A stretch of 64,000 bases of DNA from Hevea brasiliensis (Eukaryota; Streptophyta; Magnoliopsida; Malpighiales; Euphorbiaceae), in NCBI RefSeq assembly GCF_030052815.1, contig NC_079510.1, positions 30,891,823 through 30,955,822 on the forward strand. The letters are read 5' to 3'. Numbering within the stretch: position 1 is the first letter of the stretch; each line of letters begins with the position of its first letter. A model generated the notes under the pieces. It ran no database searches and was not told where the DNA came from. It saw only the letters and a list, made by a program, of their open reading frames with translations. Shown here one piece after another: positions 55,674 through 64,000 of this stretch. The position numbers and the translations under genes are program-made.

Positions 55674-58245
55674 TATAACCATACATTTTACTGTTCCGAC
55701 AACTAATGTCTATTCGGACAGTCAAAATGTCTGGAACTACACTTAAACTATAGTGAGGAGGCATAAACTGATGGAATAAATATTAAGAAAATATAGGAAA
55801 AATTTAGAGAAAATAAAATAAAATTTAGAGAATTTATTAATTGGTACAAAAATAATAAAAATAACCCGATAAGCACTATGAAGAGCATTTTAGTCATTTC
55901 ACCCCAGAGGTAAATTTTGACCTAAATGTCAAAAATTTAAAAATTAAGAAAACAAAATAATTAACATAAATTAAATTATTGAATTGAATTAGAAAAGAAA
56001 AGAAAATGAAAAAGGCTAATGACATTTTAAAAATTTAAAGTACACAAAAATAAAAATATAAATAGGCACTAGATACAAAAGCCACCAACCTTCATCTTCT
56101 TCCCCACTCCCTTTTCTCTCTCTTGGCCGACTGCATGCTCCTCTCTCCCACCATTGATGTCAAGCTTTAAAGCTTGATTTTCTCTTCATTTACCGATCAA
56201 AACCCATAGCTCACTTTACAAAAGATACTCCCCACTCCATAAGGAAGCTTTAAATACCCATTTGAAGAAGAGAAATTGAAGTTTGCAAGTTGGGTCACAA
56301 GGTAAGTGCAAGATTGCAAGATACTTTCTCTCTTCTTTAAATGTTGTAAGAATGATGAGATGAGTGAGTATCACATGAAAATGAAAAAGAAATGATAAGA
56401 AAATGAAATGTCCAAATTTTGGCAGCCATGGAACCTTGAGGTTTGATGCTTTTAAGTGATGAAAAATGATCTCATGAGAATGTTTAATAAGTTGATATGT
56501 TTGGGAGTTTGATTGTGTAGTGTTTGTGCAAATTGAAACTTTGAAACTAGGGTTTGTGTACATGATTGGGGACTTTATATAAATGCTTGAAATTGACCTA
56601 TTGAGTTGAGATTTTTGGTTATAGAAGTGTTATGCATGCAAATTGAAGTAAGAAAGTTGGAGGAGATTGAATTTTGAGAGTGTCATTTTTCTGCAGGTTG
56701 GGACTCAATGAGTCCAGTGTGTTTGTTGAACCATAACTGAAAATGTGTGGCTCCAATTGGTATGAGGCAAATTGGAGGTGAAATTAGACTCAAAATATCC
56801 CATTTTTTATGTAGACACCATGCCCAAATTTTGTCAAAATCTTGACCTAAACACTGCCCAAATTCGGATGACCCTGCACAAAACACAGAAAATGACCAAA
56901 TGAACAGTAAATATTCATTTGGTTATAACTCCCTCTACATTGGTCCAAATGACCTGAATTTGATACCATTGGAAAGCTTAGATATAGGGCTATAATTTTC
57001 ATGAACTGAACCCAGAAATGCCAAAAACGAAACCAAATTGGTGGCCCAAGTTGGGTCATAAAATTGCCCAGAATTAGGTTATCCAGAAACTGCTGGACAT
57101 AAACTCATCCAACCAGTTTTGGCAAAATGGCTATAACTTGGTCTACAAGAACTCAAATGTAATGAAACTAGTGGTAAAATGTCCACAAGACATAGACCTA
57201 CAAAATTGGTTTTTTGACCAAAACCTAGAAATCAAGAGAACTAGGTTAAATAGTTAGAATATGTCACTACATCAAAACTTGGAATCTGACCAAACTTCAC
57301 TTGACCCCAGAACAGTCTTTTGGTCATAACTCCCACTAAAAAAATCCAATTGGGATGAGCCATACCTTTCCAGAAACCTAAGAAAAAAAGCTACAACTTT
57401 GTTTTAGAAACCGTATACTCCCGTGTATCCAGCTTTTATAGTATGTTATAGGTTTCTTGGGCACTGATAATAATTAATTAAGACTGAATATACAATAAGT
57501 AAATAGAAAAGATCCCGATAATTTAAATTGTTTCCAAAGTGAAATGAAAATATAAAATACCTAGACATTATGAAATTTTCCATGTATAGAATTATTATTT
57601 AAATTATTTAGTTATTGTTATTATAAATTATGTACCATTAAGCATTATGCTTAGCGCGTTGATTTTTCATCGCATAGGTACTGGAGATCAGCAGCCGCCA
57701 CAGTAGTGTTCGGACAGAGCTCTGACTAAATCTGCCATCGTCCAGAGTCACCTCACCAGTCTTTTGTATTTTGGTAGGGCCCAGGTATAGACTAGTATTT
57801 TGGTTCATTATGTCTAATCATGATGTAATTACTAGTTTATGATGTATTTCATTTTGGAGTTGAAATTAAACTTTGAGATTGTAATGAAAACTTGCAATTT
57901 ATTATCTATGAATTTCTATATGAATGCAATAGATGATACTTTTTGAGCTCTCATAATTAATTGTGAATGATATGATAAAAGAGAATATGATATGGAAATG
58001 TGTAAAATGCATATGAACATGTTAACAGGTGATTAGTGGAACCCGCCAGATGCTAACAAAACAGAAGGCTCTATCCGAGTCTCCACAGAAATAAGTTATA
58101 AAAAAAAAATTTCCACATATGGAATACCTGATTTTAAATGATATTAAAAATTCACAATGGATATGATAAGACAAGATAGGGTGCTCCAGCACTGAATGTG
58201 GCACTTCTTGCTCTGCTATACAGTAGACGGGCAAGGGGCATCACA
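55674..58245 (+). mobile_element. G5 5' LTR (about 2.6 kb)
   Basis: CATACATTTTACTGTTCCG near the start matches the 3' LTR at 63240 after the latter's TGTAACGCCC start. The LTR ends GACGGGCAAGGGGCATCACA. It has a TATA box at 56057-56064, the minisequence TCGGACAGTC in place of the TGTCCGGACA box (about 55715-55724), and the GGTCCAAATGACC type repeats around 56940. The shared GGTCACCCATCGC box was not found, a difference from the other LTRs. Minus-strand frames (56216-57059, 58022-58234) are not genes. Confidence 0.9.
56057..56064 (+). promoter_or_regulatory. TATA box of G5 5' LTR
   Basis: TATAAATA in AAATATAAATAGGCAC is conserved at 63601-63608 in the 3' LTR, at the same distance from the LTR start. 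It is followed 40-50 bp downstream by a CT-rich stretch. Confidence 0.65.
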
Positions 58246-58251
58246 TTTTAG

Positions 58252-58263
58252 TAGTATCAGAGC
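58252..58263 (+). other. G5 primer binding site
   Basis: TAGTATCAGAGC, one base off the initiator-Met tRNA site, lies six bases after the LTR end at 58245. Confidence 0.9.
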
Positions 58264-58387
58264 AGGGGTTTAGGCGGTCCTAGACCTAGATAGTTAGAAA
58301 TAGATAGAGTATATCACATGCATGGGCCTTTAAATAGAGTCGAGGTGACACTAATGCAGATCTATTCTTTGTCTGTTTTATAGAATC

Positions 58388-59740
58388 GATGGCATCTGAT
58401 CCTTCAGAGCACGGATCTCCAGGACCGATATAGGAGGAGGTAGAGAGTCACGCACCCGTACATGCTCCTAATAGGGAGTGAAGTAGTAGAGCCGAGTCAT
58501 CCCGTGGTATTGCAGGGAGAGCATAGTAGGCCTTCCTAGAACAGATGACTCAGCTGCTCTGTCAGGTCACCGGAGCTATCCCACAACCACAACCACAGCT
58601 ACCTCCACCTCCACAACCACAGCCACCACCACCACCACCACCACCTGTACAGCCACCACTACCCCTACAGCCATAACCTGTACACAGATCCCCACTAGAA
58701 AAACTATGAAAGTATGGGGTAGTTGACTTCAGGGGTAAGAAAGAGGATGATCCAGCTATAGCAGAGTATTGGCTGGAGAGGACAAAGAGGGAATTGCAGC
58801 AGTTGCACTGCACTCTAGAGTAGCAGTTGGAGTGTGCTCTGTCACTGCTACAGGAGGATGCTTATAGATGGTGGGTGATAGTATCGAGAGTAGTACAGCC
58901 TACACAGATTACTTGGGAGTTCTTTCTGGCTGAATTCAGAAAGAAATATATCAGTCATGTGTACTTGGAGGCCAGAAGGAGAGAATTCCTGGCACTGAGA
59001 CAGAGGCAGCTTACAGTCTCCGAATATGAGCGAGAATTCATGAGACTTAGCGGATATGTATTAGAGTTGATGCCCATAAGAATTGATAAGTGCAAAAGGT
59101 TTGAGGATGGACTGAATGACAACATCGAGCTGATAGTGACATCTCACCACTTCATCGATTTCTCTTTGTTGGTAGCATCATCTCTTGATGTGGAGAGATT
59201 CAGAAATGAAGAGCAGTCTAGAAAGGACAGGCAACACAAGAGGGGTTCTGGATCTGGTTAATTCAGTTTAGTAGACACGGATAGTAAGAGGCCCAAGGAG
59301 TCTCAGGGTCAGACTCAGGGTTGAGAAAAGAAGCAAAAATACCGATTTGTTCCAAGGAGAAGAGGAGGATAGTCTGGTGCATCAGTGGGTAGTTCTCTGG
59401 GTGCAGCTACACGGGGATCAGCCCCACCACCAGCTTGTACACATTGTGGCAAGCCCCATAGAGGAGAGTGAAGATTATTGATGGGTGGATGTTTCAGATG
59501 TGGGTCTACGGATCACTTCCTGAAGGATTATCCACAGAGGAATACTAGTGTTCCCACCACTTCACTTCAGATGGAGAGGTATGCCCCAGCAGCATAGAGG
59601 GGTAGAAGACTTGCGAGGCCTGATACAACTAGTACATCACAGAGGCCTACTACAGAGACAGTTCAGAGGCAAGAGACTAGAATAGCACCTTGTGCTTATG
59701 CTATGAGAGCTCGAGATGAGCCAGAGCCAGCTAATGTCAT
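58388..59740 (+). pseudogene. G5 gag
   Basis: Start ATG at 58388 (MASDPSEHGSPGPI), followed by a stop at 58430. Then a Pro/Gln-rich stretch at 58580-58660, broken frames to ECALSLLQEDAYRWW, and the core ITWEFFLAEFRKKYI, LTVSEYEREFMRLSGY and FEDGLNDNIELIV in a 144-codon frame (58827-59261). Next come a Lys/Arg-rich linker and two zinc fingers: CTHCGKPHRGE followed by a stop (about 59440-59472), and CFRCGSTDHFLKDY (59487-59528), whose final Cys is Tyr. The frame ends near YAMRARDEPEPANVIGG. At least six stops. Confidence 0.87.
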
Positions 59741-60060
59741 TGGAGGTATATTTTCTCTTTATGATCTGTTAGTATGTGCATTGATTGATCCGGGTTCCAC
59801 ACATTCATATGTGTGTATCACACCGCCAGTTGATAGAGGGGTACTGATAAAGGAGTTAAAGGAGGACATATAAGTCACAAACCCTTTAGGCCATAGTGTC
59901 ATAGTGAAAATGGTCTACAAGGGTTGTCCTCTGAGGATACAGGGTTATGAGTTTCCAGCTGACTTGATTGAGCTACCATTCCATTAGTTTGATGTGATAT
60001 TGGGAATGGATTGGTTTTCACGTCATCAGGAATGGTAGATTGTTGGCTAAAGAGGATGTC
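59741..60060 (+). pseudogene. G5 protease
   Basis: The catalytic region ALIDPGSTHSYVC has Asp at 59787. It is followed by VTNPLGHSVIVKMVYKGCPLRIQGYEF and FDVILGMDWFSRH. A stop (TAA at about 59869) and another near 59984 (H*FDVIL, Gln/Glu position) break the frame. The active site itself is intact. Confidence 0.85.
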
Positions 60061-61170
60061 ACTACAGACAACAAATAGGGATGAGATTATAGTTGTGGGT
60101 GAAGGAACGAGTTGTCTTTCTACTATCATATCAGCCATAATAGCCAGAAGAATGATAAGAAAGGGCTGTGAGGCTTTCTTAGCACATGTGGTTGACACCA
60201 GGAAGACTAGCCCAAGCATACAGGAGATCCCCATAGTACGTGAATTTTCGGATGTGTTTTCAGAAGAGTTGCCGGGTTTGCCACCTGATAGAGAAGTGGA
60301 GTTTGCTATAGAGGTTATGTTGGGTACTGCACCAATCTTCATTGCTCCATATAGGATGGCACCTACTAAACTGAGAGAGTTGAAAGTTCAGTTACAGGAG
60401 CTACTAGACAAGGGCTTCATACGCCCTAGTGTGTCACCCTGGGGAGCACCAGTGCTATTTGTGAAGAAGAAGATGGTAGACTTCAGCTATGTATAGATTA
60501 CCGACAGCTGAATAAGGTGACTATGAAAAACAAATATCCTTTACCTCGAGTAGATGACATGTTTAATCAGTTGAGGGGAGTTGGAGTATTCTTCAAGATA
60601 GATCTCAGATCAGGCTATCACCAGTTGAGAGTGAAGGAGACAGATATTCCTAAGACTGCTTTCAGGACCCGGTATGGACACTATGACTTTCTTGTGATGC
60701 CATTTGGGCTGACAAATGCACCAGCAGCTTTCATGGACCTAATGAATCGCATCTTTCATCCCTACTTGGATCGGTTTGTTGTGGTATTTATAGATGATAT
60801 CTTGGTGTATTCTAAGAACTGGGAAGAGCATGATGAACACTTGAGAGTAGTCCTACAAACACTACGGGAAAAGCAGTTGTATGCTAAGTTATCCAAGTGT
60901 GACTTCTGGTTGGATGAGATATCCTTCCTTGGACACATTGTGTCAGCAGATGGGATTAAGGTAGATCTAAAGAAGATTGAAGCAATAGTTGAATGGAAGC
61001 CTCCCATAAATTTAACAGAGGTCAGAAGCTTTTTGGGGTTAGCAGGATACTACAGGAGATTTGTGAAAGGATTCTCCCTTATAGCAGCCTCACTGACTAA
61101 GTTACTGCATAAGAATGCAAAGTTTGACTGGAATAATAAACGTCAAATCAGCTTTGAGAAGCTAAAGGCT
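60061..61170 (+). pseudogene. G5 reverse transcriptase
   Basis: Two frames, 60011-60496 (connection and fingers, [39 protein letters not shown]) and 60517-61272 (palm and thumb). One single-base frameshift near 60472 breaks the link before the CIDYRQLNK motif. Kept motifs: [36 protein letters not shown] at 60787-60798, and [17 protein letters not shown]. This is the best preserved polymerase in the window. Confidence 0.92.
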
Positions 61171-61690
61171 ATGCTTATAGAAACTCCAGTGTTGACACAG
61201 CCAGAGTCAAAGAAAGACTATGTGATCTACAGTGATGCCTCTCACAATGGGCTTGGGTGTGTTCTGATATAAGAAGGGAAAGTAGTTGCCTATGCTTCCA
61301 GACAATTAAAGCCACATAAAAAGAACTACCCAACCTATGATCTGGAATTAGCGGCAATAATATTTGCATTGAAGATATGGAGGCATTACCTATATGGTGA
61401 GAAATGTTACATCTATACTGATCATAAGAGTCTGAAGTATTTGCCAACCCAGAAGGAACTCAATCTGAGACAAAGGAGATGGATTGAATTCCTTAGAGAT
61501 TATGACTGTGTGATGGACTATCACCTGGGAAAGGCAAATGTAGTGGCTAACGCACTGAGCAAGAAGTCTATGATGGCTTTGAGAGTACTAAATGCTCGGT
61601 TGTCTTTAGCACAGGATGGGGAAATTTTGGCTAAGTTGCTTTGGAAAGCTAAGCTTGCTACAACAAATACAAGAAGCACAGCTAAGGGAT
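61171..61690 (+). pseudogene. G5 RNase H
   Basis: [16 protein letters not shown] ends in TAA (61270-61272), where G2 has Gln (VLIQEG). It continues in frame with [56 protein letters not shown] and [12 protein letters not shown]. Asp, Glu and Asp are kept, and the last Asp is Asn. A frameshift near 61640 leads to the integrase frame. Confidence 0.88.
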
Positions 61691-63036
61691 GAAAAGTTGC
61701 TAACTATTATGGGCAGAACTCAAGAGGGGAAGGATATTGACTATGAGTTAAAAGGAGATGGGTGCCTGTATTATAAAGGCACAATATGTGTACCAGGAAA
61801 TGAGAAACTGAAGAAGAATATCTTGAAAGAGGCGCACAGTAGCTTTCATACTATGCACCCAGGAAGTACAAAGATGTACCAAGACTTGAAAACACAATAT
61901 TGGTGGCCTGGAATGAAGAAAGAGATTGGTGATTTTGTGACTAGATGTTTGACATGCCAGCAGGTTAAGGCTGAGCATCAGGTTCCATCAGGGTTGTTGT
62001 AACCTATATCCATACCAGAGTGGAAATGGGACTGCATCACCATGGATTTTGTCACTGGGCTACCATTGACACAGAGGAAGCATGATACTATATGGGTGAT
62101 TGTGGATAGATTGACCAAGTCAGCTCACTTCCTACCAGTTAGAGCCAGCTACTCACTGGAGAGGTTAGCAGAGATTTTCATAGATGAGATAGTCTGGCTA
62201 TATGAAGTGCCAACATCGATCATATCTGACTAAGACCCGAGATTTACTTTGAGGTTTTGGAAGAGGCTACAGGAGTCTTTAGGCACTCAACTGCACTTCA
62301 GTATGACTTTTCATCTACAGATGGATGGACAGTCAGAAAGGGTGATTCAGGTAACCTTTAGAACTTAATGAATTGCTATAATTGTTAAAGGAATAATAAT
62401 AATAACCTAACACTAATGACATGAATGATATGATATGATAGGTATTGGAGGATATGTTAAGAAGCTGCATCATTGATTTTGAAGGAAGTTGGGAAAAGTA
62501 TCTTCCTTTGGTAAAGTTTGCTTACAACAACAGCTATCAAGCCAGCACAAAAATGGCTCCATATGAAGCATTGTATGGGAGGAGATGCAGGACTCCCTTA
62601 TGTTGGACAAAAATGGGTGAAGAAAATGTAGTGGGTCCAGACTTAGTGAGACAGACTGAGGAAAAAGTGAAACTCATCAGAGACAATTTGAAAATCGCTT
62701 CAGACAAACAGAAGTCATACGCTGACTTGAGGAGAAAGGATATAGAGTATGAGGTTAGCGATAAGGTGTTTCTCAAGATATCACCTTGGAAGAAAGTGCT
62801 AAGGTTTGGTAAGAAGGGTAAGTTGAGCCCTAGGTTTATTGGTCCATACGATGTCATTGAACGTGTGGGTCCAGTAGCCTACAAGCTAGCTTTACCACCT
62901 GAGCTGGAAAAGATTCACAATGTATTCCACGTGTCGATGCTCAGGAGATACAGATCAGATCCTTCACATGTCATTTCAGCAGAGGAGATAATTGTGCAAC
63001 CTGATTTGACACATGAAGAAGAACCAATCAGAATCT
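61616..63036 (+). pseudogene. G5 integrase
   Basis: The zinc-binding part has HPGSTKMYQDLKTQYWWPGM and CLTCQ (61830-61960). The core has MDFVTGLPLT (first Asp, 62042), ISD (second Asp, about 62222, followed by TAA) and GQSERVIQ (Glu, about 62330). A 91-bp GT...AG segment (62351-62441) then interrupts the frame, and it resumes with VLEDMLRSC in frame. The C-terminal part (62445-63036) is open through PLCWTKMGEENVVGP, GKLSPRFIGPYDVIERVGP and KIHNVFHVSMLRRYRSDPSHV. TAA stops at 62000-62002 and 62231-62233 and the stop at 63036 break it. Confidence 0.9.
62351..62441 (+). other. Intron-like 91-bp insertion in G5 integrase
   Basis: The segment begins GTAACC and ends ATGATAG. It is AT-rich, contains stops in all likely frames, has a branch-like CTAAC/CTAATGAC (62405-62419), and 91 is not a multiple of 3. 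The codons on either side read VIQ and VLEDML, continuous with QSERVTQILENML of G4, which has no such segment (about 47270-47330). It therefore looks like an intron that keeps integrase readable only if spliced, or a late insertion with GT/AG ends by chance. Confidence 0.6.
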
Positions 63037-63195
63037 AAGCACGAGAAGTGAAAGAACTAAAAAACAAGAGGATCCCACTAGTGAAAGTCTTGTGGAGACA
63101 CCACAACACAGAAGAAGCGACATGGGAGAGCGAGGAGATGAAGAGGCAGCAGTTCCCTCAACTCTTCACATCAGGTAAATTTCAAGGATGAAATT
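63000..63195 (+). pseudogene. G5 chromodomain
   Basis: After integrase, LTHEEEPIRI is followed by a stop (TAA, 63036-63038) and then AREVKELKNKRIPLVKVLWRHHNTEEATWESEEMKRQQFP. This matches the C-terminal chromodomain of Tekay-type chromoviruses (VKVLW.NH..EEATWE). In active elements this domain targets integration to certain chromatin. The frame ends at SGKFQG, immediately before the polypurine tract. Confidence 0.8.
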
Positions 63196-63203
63196 TCTAT
63201 TTA

Positions 63204-63214
63204 GAGGGGAAGAA
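63204..63214 (+). other. G5 polypurine tract
   Basis: GAGGGGAAGAA lies directly before the 3' LTR start TGTAACGCCC (63216). Confidence 0.88.
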
Positions 63215-63215
63215 T

Positions 63216-64000
63216 TGTAACGCCCTCACCATAGGTAGTCCGTACATTTTACTGTTCTGACGACTAATGTCTATTCGGATAGTCAGAATGTCTGGAACTA
63301 CACTTAAACTATAGTGAGAAGGCATAAATTGATGGAATAAATGTTAAGAAAATATAGGAAAAATTTAGAGAATTTATTAATTAGTACAAAAATAATAAAA
63401 ATAACCCGATGAGCACTATGAAGGGCATTTTGGTCATTTCACTCCAGAGGTAAATTTTGACCTAAATGTCAAAAATTTAAAAATTAAGAAAATAAAATAA
63501 TTAACATAAATTAAATTATTGAATTGAATTAGAAAAGAAAAGAAAAGAAAATAAAATGGCTAATGACATTTTAAAAATTTAAAGTACATAAAAATAAAAA
63601 TATAAATAGGCACTAGAGACAAAAGCCACCAACCTTCATCTTCTTCCCCACTCCCTCTTCTCTCTCGTGGCAGGCTGCATGCTCCTCTCTCCCACCATTG
63701 ATGTCAAGCTTTAAAGCTTGATTTCCTCTTCATTTACCCATCAAAACTCATAGCTCACTTCACAAAAAATACTCCCCACTCCATAAGGAAGCTTTAGAAA
63801 CCCATTTCAAAAAGAGAAATTGAAGTTTGCAAGTTGGGTCACAAGGTAAGTGCAAGATACCACTTTCTCTCTTCTTTAAATGTTGTAAAAATGATGAGAT
63901 GAGTGAGTATCACCTGAAAATAAAAACAAATGATAAGAAAATGAAATGTCCAAATTTCGGCAGCCATGGAACCTTGAGGTTTGATGCTTTTAAGTGATGA
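63216..64000 (+). mobile_element. G5 3' LTR, cut by window end
   Basis: Starts TGTAACGCCCTCACC. From 63240 it matches the 5' LTR from 55680 with few differences, one a 17-bp length difference near 55801-55822 (AAAATAAAATAAAATTTAGA is shorter here). A TATA box is at 63601-63608. The LTR continues past the window. Confidence 0.9.
63601..63608 (+). promoter_or_regulatory. TATA box of G5 3' LTR
   Basis: TATAAATA is conserved in sequence and position with 56057-56064 of the 5' LTR. Confidence 0.6.

Larger units (their letters stand above)
55674..64000 (+). mobile_element. G5: Tekay-like chromovirus, best preserved gag-pol
   Basis: Plus-strand element: 5' LTR (55674-58245, first 20-30 bases missing at the G3 edge), primer site (58252-58263), gag, protease, reverse transcriptase, RNase H, integrase with chromodomain, polypurine tract (63204-63214), and the 3' LTR from 63216, running off the window. 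The internal region is about 5 kb. The first 780 bp of both LTRs match closely. Confidence 0.92.

Noticed and set aside
58562..58813. Gly/Cys-rich minus-strand frame
   Set aside because: It is the complement of the Pro-rich coding repeat in G5 gag on the plus strand.
1..64000. CRISPR arrays, rRNA, bacterial operons and phage systems
   Set aside because: No regularly spaced repeats, rRNA signatures or compact operons were seen. Composition and element types are those of a plant nuclear genome.
1..64000. tRNA genes
   Set aside because: The tRNA-like matches are 12-18 bp primer binding sites next to LTR ends. No cloverleaf-sized sequence was recognised, though I could not scan for it by computer.

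Overview
The window is a nested cluster of plant LTR retrotransposons, mostly Ty3/gypsy. No intact gene and no convincing host gene was found. The AT-rich composition, the lineages present (Tekay/Del-type chromoviruses, Athila, a Tat/Ogre-type LTR, Ty1/copia-type LTRs) and the very long LTRs (about 2.6 to 4.6 kb) indicate a eudicot nuclear genome. The LTR style resembles Euphorbiaceae (rubber tree or cassava relatives), but that is a low-confidence impression, not a search result.

Names used here: T1 = Tat/Ogre-like remnant; G1 to G5 = Tekay-like gypsy elements; S1 = solo gypsy LTR; C1 to C3 = copia-type LTR pieces; ATH = Athila element.

Layout, left to right. T1 (1-3201, + strand) gives the order polypurine tract, LTR, primer binding site, leader. 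G1 (3202-14933, - strand) has a gag gene but no pol; its 3' LTR is split by S1 (3978-8548, + strand), which has a 5-bp target duplication. C1 (14934-15232) is a scrap of copia-type LTR lying in the integrase of G2. G2 (15233-34220, - strand) is a decayed gag-pol element. Its gag holds solo LTR C2 (18785-20897), and its 5' LTR holds the complete Athila element ATH (24389-34196), leaving a short stub of G2 LTR at 34202-34220. About 865 bp of unassigned AT-rich DNA follows (34221-35085), then C3 (35086-36355).

G3 (36356-55668, - strand) is a second pol-deleted element. It has candidate target duplications CACCC on both sides. Within it lies G4 (43691-54301, - strand), a gag-pol chromovirus with its own divergent LTR pair. 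Only part of the G3 5' LTR survives, on the far side of G4. G5 (55674 to the window end, + strand) is the best preserved chromovirus: 5' LTR, gag, protease, reverse transcriptase, RNase H, integrase, chromodomain, then the start of the 3' LTR. It carries a 91-bp GT...AG insertion in integrase.

Relative order from nesting: G2 is older than C1, C2 and ATH; C1 is older than G1; G1 is older than S1; C3 and G3 are older than the recombination that placed G4. Every coding region has stops or frameshifts, many of them Gln to stop by a C-to-T type change, so all are annotated as pseudogenes. The observations most worth following are the two gag-only derivatives (G1, G3) that share a non-coding block, the intron-like insertion in the G5 integrase, the LTR boxes shared by divergent subfamilies, and the recombined G3/G4 block.
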